DNA of 46,198 nucleotides from an uncultured Prevotellaceae bacterium (GTDB lineage: Bacteria > Bacteroidota > Bacteroidia > Bacteroidales > Bacteroidaceae). Of the stretch, positions 1-6,249 are shown piece by piece. Position 1 is the stretch's first letter. Each line of letters opens with the position of its first letter. The notes beneath the pieces were generated by a model. It did not search any database and had not been told where the DNA came from. It worked only from the letters and a program-made list of their open reading frames with translations. Where the stretch lies: the NCBI GenBank assembly GCA_902779745.1, contig CACZCT010000006.1, forward strand, positions 1-46,198. The letters run 5' to 3'. A program made the translations under genes and the position numbers.

Positions 1-240
1 GAGATCGTGAACGAAGAGGCCTGGGGATTGAAGAAGATGGCTTATGCTATTCAGAAGAAGTCTACAGGTTTCTATTTCCTGATGGAGTTCAAGGCTGAGC
101 CAGAAGTGATTAAGACTTTGGAGACTGCTTTCCGTCGTGACGAGAAAGTGATCCGTTTCCAGACTGTGAAGCTCGAGAAGTATGCCATTGAGTATGCTGA
201 GAAGCGTCGTAACAAATTTGGTAAAAAAGAGGAGGCTTAA
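1..240 (+). CDS. rpsF: 30S ribosomal protein S6 (partial, 5' end outside window)
   Basis: C-terminal part of ribosomal protein bS6, which sits on the small-subunit platform bound to bS18. The reading frame is open from base 1, so the gene starts upstream; the GTG at position 7 is an internal valine codon, not a start. The visible part holds the family-typical stretch [17 protein letters not shown], then the FYFLMEF strand and a basic, Lys-rich tail ending in KKEEA. rpsR follows after a 3-base gap and rplI after that, the usual bS6-bS18-bL9 operon order. The last codons include GGAGG, which can serve as a Shine-Dalgarno for rpsR. Confidence 0.95.
   Translation, partial: EIVNEEAWGLKKMAYAIQKKSTGFYFLMEFKAEPEVIKTLETAFRRDEKVIRFQTVKLEKYAIEYAEKRRNKFGKKEEA
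231..235 (+). promoter_or_regulatory. Shine-Dalgarno-like GGAGG before rpsR
   Basis: GGAGG lies in the last sense codons of rpsF, 8 bases before the rpsR ATG at 244. Strong Shine-Dalgarno sequences are unusual in Bacteroidota, so this and the one before rplI may be meaningful, although here it also encodes part of the S6 tail. Confidence 0.45.
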
Positions 241-243
241 ACT

Positions 244-510
244 ATGGCACAAGAGACAGAAATCCGTTATTTGACAGCTCCTTCTATCGACACGAAGAAG
301 AAGAAGTATTGCCGCTTCAAGAAGAGTGGTATCAAGTATGTAGACTATAAGGATCCCGAGTTCCTGAAGAAGTTCCTGAACGAGCAGGGTAAGATTCTTC
401 CCCGTCGTATCACTGGTACATCGCTGAAGTATCAGCGTCGTGTGGCTCAGGCTGTTAAGCGTGCTCGCCAGATTGCACTGCTTCCTTACGTTACTGATAT
501 GTTGAAATAA
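244..510 (+). CDS. rpsR: 30S ribosomal protein S18
   Basis: Ribosomal protein bS18, 88 residues, partner of bS6 on the 30S platform. Typical features are the [15 protein letters not shown] segment near residues 22-36, [18 protein letters not shown] in the middle, and the basic [22 protein letters not shown] helix at the end. It starts 3 bases after rpsF and ends 20 bases before rplI. In Bacteroidota ribosomes bS18, bS6 and bS21 are known to help occlude the anti-Shine-Dalgarno end of 16S rRNA, which matters for the perfect SD before rplI. Confidence 0.97.
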   Translation: MAQETEIRYLTAPSIDTKKKKYCRFKKSGIKYVDYKDPEFLKKFLNEQGKILPRRITGTSLKYQRRVAQAVKRARQIALLPYVTDMLK

Positions 511-512
511 TC

Positions 513-522
513 AAGGAGGAGG
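513..522 (+). promoter_or_regulatory. perfect Shine-Dalgarno before rplI
   Basis: AAGGAGGAGG ends 8 bases before the rplI ATG at 531. It contains two overlapping GGAGG cores. It lies in the short rpsR-rplI spacer, so it is not constrained by coding. Most other starts in the window lack such a sequence. Confidence 0.75.
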
Positions 523-530
523 ACGACAAT

Positions 531-1064
531 ATGGAATTAATACTGAAAGAAGATATTATCGGTCTGGGATATAAGAACGATATCGTAAACGTGAAGTCTG
601 GTTTCGGTCGTAACTACCTGATTCCTCAGGGAAAGGCTGTCATCGCTTCTCCAATGGCAAAGAAGATTCTCGCTGAGAACCTGAAGCAGCAGGCTCACAA
701 GCTCGCCGCTATCAAGGCTGACGCTGAGAAGAAGGGTGAGGCTATCAAGGATGTCGCTTTGACGATTGCCGCTAAGGTAAGTGCTACAGGTCAGCTCTAC
801 GGTTCAGTGAATGCTGGTATCGTTGCAGAGGAACTGAAGAAACTGGGTCATGACATCGATCGTAAGATCATCACGATGACTGATGCCAAGACTGTTGGCG
901 ACTATGTAGCTACTGTTCACTTCCACAAGGAGGTTGAGGTTGCCATTCCTGTCAAGGTGGTTGCTGAGAATGCTCCTGCAGAGAAGAAAGAGGAGGCTGC
1001 TCCCGTTGTTGAGGCTCCTGTTGAGGCTCCCGCAGAAGAGGCTGCTCCTGCTACAGAAGAATAA
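531..1064 (+). CDS. rplI: 50S ribosomal protein L9
   Basis: Ribosomal protein bL9, 177 residues. The N-terminal domain shows the signature of the family (LILKEDIIGLGYKND, then VKSGFGRNYLIPQGKA at about residues 22-37), followed by a long connecting helix and the C-terminal rRNA-binding domain to about residue 148. A low-complexity Ala/Glu/Pro/Val tail of roughly 30 residues follows, longer than in the roughly 150-residue enterobacterial protein; such acidic tails are common in Bacteroidales. It is last in the S6-S18-L9 operon and is followed by a clear terminator at 1101. Confidence 0.97.
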   Translation: MELILKEDIIGLGYKNDIVNVKSGFGRNYLIPQGKAVIASPMAKKILAENLKQQAHKLAAIKADAEKKGEAIKDVALTIAAKVSATGQLYGSVNAGIVAEELKKLGHDIDRKIITMTDAKTVGDYVATVHFHKEVEVAIPVKVVAENAPAEKKEEAAPVVEAPVEAPAEEAAPATEE

Positions 1065-1100
1065 CCATGCTGTAAAGCAAATCATAGTTATTATACGCAG

Positions 1101-1136
1101 AGAATCCCGGGTATCTTACTCGGGATTCTTTTTTTT
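1101..1136 (+). terminator. rho-independent terminator of rpsF-rpsR-rplI
   Basis: A 9-base perfect stem (AGAATCCCG with CGGGATTCT), an 11-base loop and a run of T follow the rplI stop by 37 bases. Confidence 0.9.
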
Positions 1137-1137
1137 G

Positions 1138-1183
1138 CTAGATATTTCTAGATGAACTAGATATTCTAGAGAAACTAGATACA
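1138..1183 (+). repeat. CTAGA array with about 9-base period
   Basis: CTAGA occurs at 1138, 1148, 1157, 1166 and 1175, i.e. at spacings of 10, 9, 9 and 9 bases. The last four units are CTAGATGAA, CTAGATATT, CTAGAGAAA and CTAGATACA. The array lies exactly between the rplI terminator and the terminator of the minus-strand lipoprotein gene, so it is in neither transcript's coding part. Confidence 0.8.
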
Positions 1184-1213
1184 AAAAAAGCCGCTGAACT
1201 CACGTCCAGCGGC
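1183..1213 (-). terminator. terminator of the small lipoprotein gene
   Basis: Read on the minus strand, a 7-base GC-rich stem (GCCGCTG with CAGCGGC) is followed by seven T. It lies 33 bases beyond the stop of the gene ending at 1247. Confidence 0.85.
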
Positions 1214-1246
1214 GATTCTCTCAATTTTTGTTCGAGTTGTTCTGAA

Positions 1247-1414
1247 TTACTCAGCTGCAGTGCTATCAGCAGCAACAGTGTCAACAGCAACAGTGTCAGC
1301 GCTATCAACAACCTCAACTGAATCAGTGTCAACCTCAGTTGGCTGAGTCTTGTTACCACAAGAAGCGAAAGAAACAGCTACAACTGCTGCGAACATAAAT
1401 ACTAATTTCTTCAT
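1247..1414 (-). CDS. small Asp/Val-rich lipoprotein
   Basis: A 55-residue predicted lipoprotein. The start at 1414 (MKKLVFMF) is preferred to the upstream ATG at 1444, because a signal peptide then begins at residue 1. A hydrophobic segment ends in FASC with Cys19 as the likely lipidated residue. The remaining 36 residues are rich in Asp, Val, Thr and Ala, with repeats of the type DTV/DSV (DTDSVEVVDSADTVAVDTV), and have no recognisable domain. A promoter at 1467-1474 and a terminator at 1183 bracket it, so it is a single-gene transcript. Such short acidic lipoproteins are common and unassigned in Bacteroidales; I cannot name a function. Confidence 0.75.
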   Translation of the reverse strand: MKKLVFMFAAVVAVSFASCGNKTQPTEVDTDSVEVVDSADTVAVDTVAADSTAAE

Positions 1415-1466
1415 TTTTCTAAGCTTTTTAAATCTGTAAAACAATCATTTGTTTATTAAAACGATG

Positions 1467-1474
1467 CAAAGGTA
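1467..1474 (-). promoter_or_regulatory. -7 promoter element for the small lipoprotein
   Basis: TACCTTTG on the minus strand matches the Bacteroidota TAnnTTTG element. Transcription should start near 1463, about 50 bases before the ATG. No clear TTTG -33 element is visible. Confidence 0.6.
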
Positions 1475-1643
1475 ATGCTTTTTTTGATACGTTGTACTTT
1501 TTTTTGCGACTTTTTTTTAGCCTTTTTTGTAACTTTTTCGCAAAGCATTATAAATCAATAACTTACGAAATGTTAAAAATATCGTATTTTTTACACTTAA
1601 TGGAATAAATGCTAAAAAACGGACTTTTTTAATGAAAAATGTG

Positions 1644-1651
1644 TATCTTTG
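1644..1651 (+). promoter_or_regulatory. -7 promoter element for mtaB
   Basis: TATCTTTG matches TAnnTTTG, 30 bases before the mtaB ATG. The upstream region is strongly A/T-rich with T runs, but no exact TTTG lies at the expected distance. Confidence 0.6.
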
Positions 1652-1681
1652 TACCATCGTAAAAAGACACCTTGATTATAT

Positions 1682-3016
1682 ATGATAGATACGTCGGTTT
1701 TCCAAGGAAAGAAGGCAGCATATTTTACGCTGGGCTGTAAACTGAATTTCTCTGAGACATCTACCTTTGCGAAGATGCTTCAGGAGATGGGGGTACAGAC
1801 TGTTGCCAAGGGAGAGCAGGCGGACATCTGTCTGATCAACACCTGTTCTGTGACGGAGGTGGCAGACCATAAGTGTCGTCAGGCTATCCATCGGCTGGTG
1901 CGTCAGCATCCCAATGCTTTTGTCGTGGTGACAGGATGTTATGCGCAGTTGAAACCGGAACGGGTGAGTAAGATAGAAGGTGTTGACCTGGTATTGGGAG
2001 CCAATGAGAAGGCGGACCTGATTCAGTTCCTTTCCGATGGTTTTATAAGTCGTAATTCTGTTGCGACCTATAGGACCCAGAAGACGAAAGACATCAAGAG
2101 TTTCGCGCCATCGTGCTCTCGTGGCAACCGTACCCGTTATTTCCTGAAGGTACAGGACGGCTGTGACTATTTCTGCACCTACTGCACCATACCCTATGCC
2201 CGTGGTTTCAGCCGTAATCCGACCATTGTCTCATTAGTCAGGCAGGCAGAGGAGGCAGCACGGGAAGGTGGTAAGGAGATTGTGTTGACAGGTGTGAATA
2301 TCGGAGATTTCGGGAAGACGACAGGAGAGCACTTCCTCGACCTGGTGAAGGCATTGGATGGCGTGGAGGGCATACAGCGTTACCGTATCAGTAGTCTGGA
2401 GCCTGATCTGTTGAGTGATGAACTTATCGACTATTGTGCCCGGAGCCGTGCTTTCATGCCGCATTACCATATCCCTTTGCAGAGTGGCAGTGATACTGTT
2501 TTGAAACTGATGCACAGGCATTATGATCGGCAGTTGTTTGCGGATAAGATACACCGGATCAAGGAGGTCATGCCCGATGCCTTCATCGGTGTCGACGTGA
2601 TGGTGGGCTGTCGGGGTGAGACACCGGAGTGTTTTGAAGAGACATACGATTTCCTGCGAGAGCTCGATGTCACCCAGTTGCATGTCTTTCCCTATTCTGA
2701 GCGTCCTGGTACCTCAGCCTTGTCAATACCCTATGTCGTTGCCGATGCAGACAAACGGGAGCGAAGCAAGCGATTGCTCGACTTGTCGGATGAGAAGACC
2801 CATGCCTTTTATCAGCGATATATCGGAAGCGAGGCAGAGGTGTTATTCGAGAAAGCCCCGCGTGGCAAGGCGATGCATGGATTCACGAAGAACTATATCC
2901 GTGTGGAACTGGCTCCCTCTGAGGCCCGTGAGGAATACGACAACCAGTTGATGAAGGTTCAGTTGGGAGATTTTAATCATGATAAGACTGCTTTAAAGGC
3001 TACGCTCTATGGATAA
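1682..3016 (+). CDS. mtaB: tRNA t6A37 methylthiotransferase MtaB
   Basis: Radical-SAM methylthiotransferase of 444 residues that converts N6-threonylcarbamoyl-adenosine at tRNA position 37 to its 2-methylthio form. The N-terminal UPF0004 domain carries the three cluster cysteines Cys19 (TLGCKLNFSE), Cys55 (NTCSVTEVADHK) and Cys86 (TGCYAQL). The radical-SAM CxxxCxxC motif is Cys161-Cys165-Cys168 (GCDYFCTYC). The C-terminal part (about 375-444) fits a TRAM domain. The early NTCSVT motif and overall layout favour MtaB over MiaB or RimO. The next gene starts 8 bases before its stop, which suggests coupled translation. Confidence 0.9.
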   Translation: MIDTSVFQGKKAAYFTLGCKLNFSETSTFAKMLQEMGVQTVAKGEQADICLINTCSVTEVADHKCRQAIHRLVRQHPNAFVVVTGCYAQLKPERVSKIEGVDLVLGANEKADLIQFLSDGFISRNSVATYRTQKTKDIKSFAPSCSRGNRTRYFLKVQDGCDYFCTYCTIPYARGFSRNPTIVSLVRQAEEAAREGGKEIVLTGVNIGDFGKTTGEHFLDLVKALDGVEGIQRYRISSLEPDLLSDELIDYCARSRAFMPHYHIPLQSGSDTVLKLMHRHYDRQLFADKIHRIKEVMPDAFIGVDVMVGCRGETPECFEETYDFLRELDVTQLHVFPYSERPGTSALSIPYVVADADKRERSKRLLDLSDEKTHAFYQRYIGSEAEVLFEKAPRGKAMHGFTKNYIRVELAPSEAREEYDNQLMKVQLGDFNHDKTALKATLYG

Positions 3017-4034
3017 ACTCGCTATTGTCATACTCAATTGGAACGGACAGGAGATGTTGCATCAGTATCTGCCCACCGTGTTGCACTATTCACGCAGTGA
3101 GGCAACCGTCTATGTGGCCGATAATGCCTCTACGGACGACTCCCTCCAGTTGTTGGCCAAGGAGTTTCCAGAATGTAAGGTCATCACCTTGGAGAAAAAC
3201 TGGGGATTTGCCGAAGGGTATAACAAAGCGTTGCGGCAGATAGAGGCAGAATACTATCTCTTGCTGAATAGTGATATCGAGGTGACGCACCACTGGCTCA
3301 CCCCGCTGGTTGAGTTTATGGATGTCCATCCTGAGGTAGCAGCCTGTCAGCCTAAACTCCTCTCTATCTATAATAAGGATATGTTCGAGTATGCCGGGGC
3401 AAGTGGGGGATATCTGGACCGTTTCGGTTATCCGTTCTGTAGGGGCCGTCTCTTCGATACCGTCGAGGAGGACAATGGGCAGTACGACTATGCGACGGAG
3501 ATCTTATGGGCAACGGGTGCTGCCTTGATGATCCGCTCCAAGGACTATTGGGAGGCAGGAGGGTTCGACGGACGTTTCTTTGCCCATAACGAGGAGATAG
3601 ACCTTTGTTGGCGACTGCGTATCCGTGGCCGTAGGATCTACTGTCTGCCGGAGAGTTATGTCTACCATGTAGGAGGAGGGACGCTTCCCAAGGGAAACCC
3701 TATGAAGACCTTCCTGAATTTCCGCAACAACCTTACTATGCTCTATAAATGTCTGCCAGACTCAGAACTCCGTACCGTCATGCGTTGGCGTTGGTTCCTG
3801 GATTATCTTGCCGCATGGGAGACTTTAATCTTGAATCGTAACTGGGGTGACTTCCGTGCCATCTACCGTGCCCGTCGTGAGTTCAAGCGCTGGAAACATG
3901 ACTTTGATGCCGACAGACAGCGGATACAGGCATCCTGTCAGGAAAAAGAAATACCAGAGCAACGACGGTTCTCCTTGCTCTGGCAATATTATGTGAAAGG
4001 ACATAAGTTCTTTAGTACCCTTCCTTCACGTTGA
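3009..4034 (+). CDS. family 2 glycosyltransferase (rhamnosyltransferase-like)
   Basis: A 341-residue GT-A fold glycosyltransferase that probably adds a sugar to a surface polysaccharide or glycoconjugate on the cytoplasmic face. Visible motifs are the N-terminal VILNWNG strand, DNASTDDS (nucleotide-sugar contact) and LLLNSDIEV, the metal-binding DxD-like site, then GGFDGRFFAHNEEIDLCWRL, the conserved acceptor-site ED-type motif of WbbL-like enzymes. No membrane segment is evident. It overlaps mtaB by 8 bases, so the two are cotranscribed, a pairing without an obvious functional link. Its last 23 bases overlap the end of the convergent DUF4861 gene. Donor and acceptor cannot be told from sequence. 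Confidence 0.88.
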   Translation: MDKLAIVILNWNGQEMLHQYLPTVLHYSRSEATVYVADNASTDDSLQLLAKEFPECKVITLEKNWGFAEGYNKALRQIEAEYYLLLNSDIEVTHHWLTPLVEFMDVHPEVAACQPKLLSIYNKDMFEYAGASGGYLDRFGYPFCRGRLFDTVEEDNGQYDYATEILWATGAALMIRSKDYWEAGGFDGRFFAHNEEIDLCWRLRIRGRRIYCLPESYVYHVGGGTLPKGNPMKTFLNFRNNLTMLYKCLPDSELRTVMRWRWFLDYLAAWETLILNRNWGDFRAIYRARREFKRWKHDFDADRQRIQASCQEKEIPEQRRFSLLWQYYVKGHKFFSTLPSR

Positions 4035-5256
4035 CCACAACAGGGCTGTCAACCTCTTTGCGCCAAGCCTCCAGGTAGTCGAACCACTCTTTGGCAGTGT
4101 GATAGCCGAAAGTCTCGTTGGCAGAGGTGTAGTTGACTTTATACGCCATTTTCTTGTCTGTTACTTTCATGACAAAGGCATAGTTGTCTTTGTTGGCAGG
4201 CTCCTCACTGACGATGTTCTTTTGAGGCACCAAGACAGCCAGTCCCACCGTCTCGCGTTTCCATTTAGTAGTGTCTGTGGAAGGATAGTCAGTACCCCAG
4301 CAAGCTCTCAATCCTTTCTTGTCAGAGAATTCCTCGGAACCTTTCACGTTGATGACACCTGTGGAGAAACGGTAGTCGGCAACATCTTTGTTGAAGAACA
4401 CATCCACGTCGGTATCACGATGTCCTGCATACTGTGTATAACGGATGGTCATGTTAACGACTGTTGGCTGTTGGCTATTGGCTGTTGGCAGTTGCCAGCC
4501 ACGGTCGACGAGTTCGACAATGGTGCGAAGTGGTCCATAGCTGATGATACGTTGTGTACGGCTACGTACGGGTTCGATGTGTGTGGGTTTCTGTCCGTCC
4601 CAGCCACGGAAGGCACCCAGTCCAAAGGTCTGCCCGACCCAAAGCACGTCATCGCCATAGCCCTGTGCTTTCTGCTCGTCATTGGTATAGAACTGGGTGT
4701 CCTTCAGCTCCAGCCGTTTCTGGAACTTACCATAGAGGTCAAGGGTCTGGCGGGCATCGAAATAGATACGGATACCGTTCAGTTCACTCTCGAAATCCAC
4801 CCCATGGTGGTGCTGGATATGATAGGCATCGGCAGCATCGCCGCGAACAGTGATGGATTCGATGAAGTTGTTCTGGTTGTTCTTCGTCAGTTTTTTGTCA
4901 CTGGTATTCCTCAGTACCATCTCCGTAAATACACGGGCAGGGTAGGAACGAGGCTCCCCAGTGTCATAGAGGGTGACCGTGTATTCTTTTTTTTTCTTTT
5001 TGTCTAAGTCGACAAGGAAGCAAAGTTCGTCGAAGGACTCATCCTGGTCGAGATCGTCCAACTGACAGGGGATTTCCTGTCCGTTGAGTGTTACAAGGGC
5101 AGAACGCACTTCTCCGTATGGTTGCAGGGAGATGACGACAGGCTGGTCTGTACGGACACTGTTGATGGGATTGCTGACACTGACCGTTATGGTACGGGTG
5201 GCAGATACTGTCAGACAGGAGATAATTAGCAATAGGAAGGAGATTAGTTTTCTCAT
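4012..5256 (-). CDS. secreted DUF4861 family protein
   Basis: A 414-residue protein with an N-terminal signal peptide (MRKLISFLLLIISCLTVSA), so it acts in the periplasm or outside. The start at 5256 is chosen because the upstream in-frame ATG at 5301 would put a polar stretch before the signal peptide. The body (for example WVGQTFGLGAFRGWDG and GPLRTIVELVDRGW) resembles DUF4861, a family usually found beside polysaccharide lyases or glycosidases; no reaction is established. A Lys5 run (A-tract) lies near residue 90. Residues 257-266 (LPTANSQQPT) are encoded by four tandem 7-base units and look like an insertion. Converges with the glycosyltransferase gene and overlaps it by 23 bases. Confidence 0.82.
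   Translation of the reverse strand: MRKLISFLLLIISCLTVSATRTITVSVSNPINSVRTDQPVVISLQPYGEVRSALVTLNGQEIPCQLDDLDQDESFDELCFLVDLDKKKKKEYTVTLYDTGEPRSYPARVFTEMVLRNTSDKKLTKNNQNNFIESITVRGDAADAYHIQHHHGVDFESELNGIRIYFDARQTLDLYGKFQKRLELKDTQFYTNDEQKAQGYGDDVLWVGQTFGLGAFRGWDGQKPTHIEPVRSRTQRIISYGPLRTIVELVDRGWQLPTANSQQPTVVNMTIRYTQYAGHRDTDVDVFFNKDVADYRFSTGVINVKGSEEFSDKKGLRACWGTDYPSTDTTKWKRETVGLAVLVPQKNIVSEEPANKDNYAFVMKVTDKKMAYKVNYTSANETFGYHTAKEWFDYLEAWRKEVDSPVVVNVKEGY
4461..4488 (-). repeat. four tandem 7-base units inside the DUF4861 gene
   Basis: Plus-strand units CTGTTGG, CTGTTGG, CTATTGG, CTGTTGG, followed by a degraded CAGTTGC. On the coding strand these are CCAACAG/CCAATAG units. Three other loci in the window have the same 7-base architecture. 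Confidence 0.85.
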
Positions 5257-5354
5257 ATATAATATATAAAAGGTGTAATTACTATTGCAAATTTCACACA
5301 AATAAACGAAAAAGCCGCTAAGATGTACTTTTTTTTATCTTTTTTAGGTTAAAA

Positions 5355-5386
5355 TTTGGATTTTAAAATATTTTTTAGTATATTTG
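5355..5386 (+). promoter_or_regulatory. promoter of the lipoprotein-dpp4 pair
   Basis: TTTG at 5355-5358, 20 bases, TATATTTG at 5379-5386: an essentially perfect Bacteroidota promoter. Transcription should begin near 5390, about 40 bases before the GTG start. Confidence 0.85.
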
Positions 5387-5430
5387 CATCCAAATTTAAC
5401 AATAATAAATCATTATAGCAGGTTCATAAC

Positions 5431-6231
5431 GTGCGTAAGGTCTATTGTCTATTAGTCATCATCATGCTGGTATGCATCGCATGTGAGTGGCGTTTGAAGT
5501 CGAATGAAGAGATTTCAAACGATACTCAGGTGACTATTGAACGATACGACCGTATAGAGGGACTGTATCTGACGAGTGGTGACTATTCCGCCCTGTTGCA
5601 GATGAACAAGACCTATCCGATGCAGACGCGTACACTGATAGAGGATGTATTGCAACTTGGACAGGTGAATGATCCTGAGATCAATCATAAATTCCTGCTT
5701 TTCTTCAGCGATTCCACCCTTCAGCGTCTGATTGATGACGTTCAGGAGCAGTATGCCAACATAGACGACCTGAACCGGGAGTTGACGGATGCCTTTGGAA
5801 GACTGAAGGATGAGATTCCGTCCATAGACTTTCCAGAGGTCTATGCGCAGATCGGTTCTTTTGACCAGAGTATCATTGTGGGTAACAAAATGTTGGGTAT
5901 CTCGTTGGATAAATATTTGGGTGCCGACTATCCTTTCTATGTGGAGCATTATACGCTAGAGCAACGAAAACTGATGACCCGTTCGATGATTACGCCTGAC
6001 TGTCTGAGTTTCTATCTGCTCAGTCTTTATCCCATGCCCTCCGAGACAATGACGCAGGATGAACGGGACATGCACATGGGAAAGATCCAATGGGTGGTGA
6101 ATCAAGTGACGGACCGTCAGATCTTTGACAATCGTCTTGTATCACAGGTTGACGGTTTCATGAAGCGCAATAAAAGGATGAGTATGGAGCAGTTGCTCTG
6201 TGACAACAACTATTCAGAACTCAGAAAATAA
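5431..6231 (+). CDS. predicted lipoprotein of unknown function
   Basis: A 266-residue protein starting at GTG. No other start is possible, because an in-frame TAG lies at 5416 and only GTG follows it before the signal sequence. The signal segment VYCLLVIIMLVCIAC ends at Cys18, a likely lipidation site. The mature part is mostly helical and acidic, with no motif I recognise (examples: DRIEGLYLTSGDYSALLQM, DDVQEQYANIDDLNRELTD). It lies 18 bases upstream of the dipeptidyl peptidase IV gene under one promoter, so a role near peptide processing at the envelope is possible but only inferred from position. Confidence 0.75.
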   Translation: MRKVYCLLVIIMLVCIACEWRLKSNEEISNDTQVTIERYDRIEGLYLTSGDYSALLQMNKTYPMQTRTLIEDVLQLGQVNDPEINHKFLLFFSDSTLQRLIDDVQEQYANIDDLNRELTDAFGRLKDEIPSIDFPEVYAQIGSFDQSIIVGNKMLGISLDKYLGADYPFYVEHYTLEQRKLMTRSMITPDCLSFYLLSLYPMPSETMTQDERDMHMGKIQWVVNQVTDRQIFDNRLVSQVDGFMKRNKRMSMEQLLCDNNYSELRK

Positions 6232-6249
6232 TATTCCATACAAAAAGAT

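Noticed and set aside
4461..4488. CRISPR-like array
   Set aside because: Units are 7 bases with no spacers; it is a simple tandem repeat.
4099..5007. 302-residue plus-strand open frame
   Set aside because: Runs antisense to the DUF4861 gene, which has a signal peptide and recognisable family motifs; the plus-strand product has no coherent motif.
5254..5301. Start of the DUF4861 gene at 5301
   Set aside because: It would place 15 mostly polar residues before a clear signal peptide that begins at 5256.
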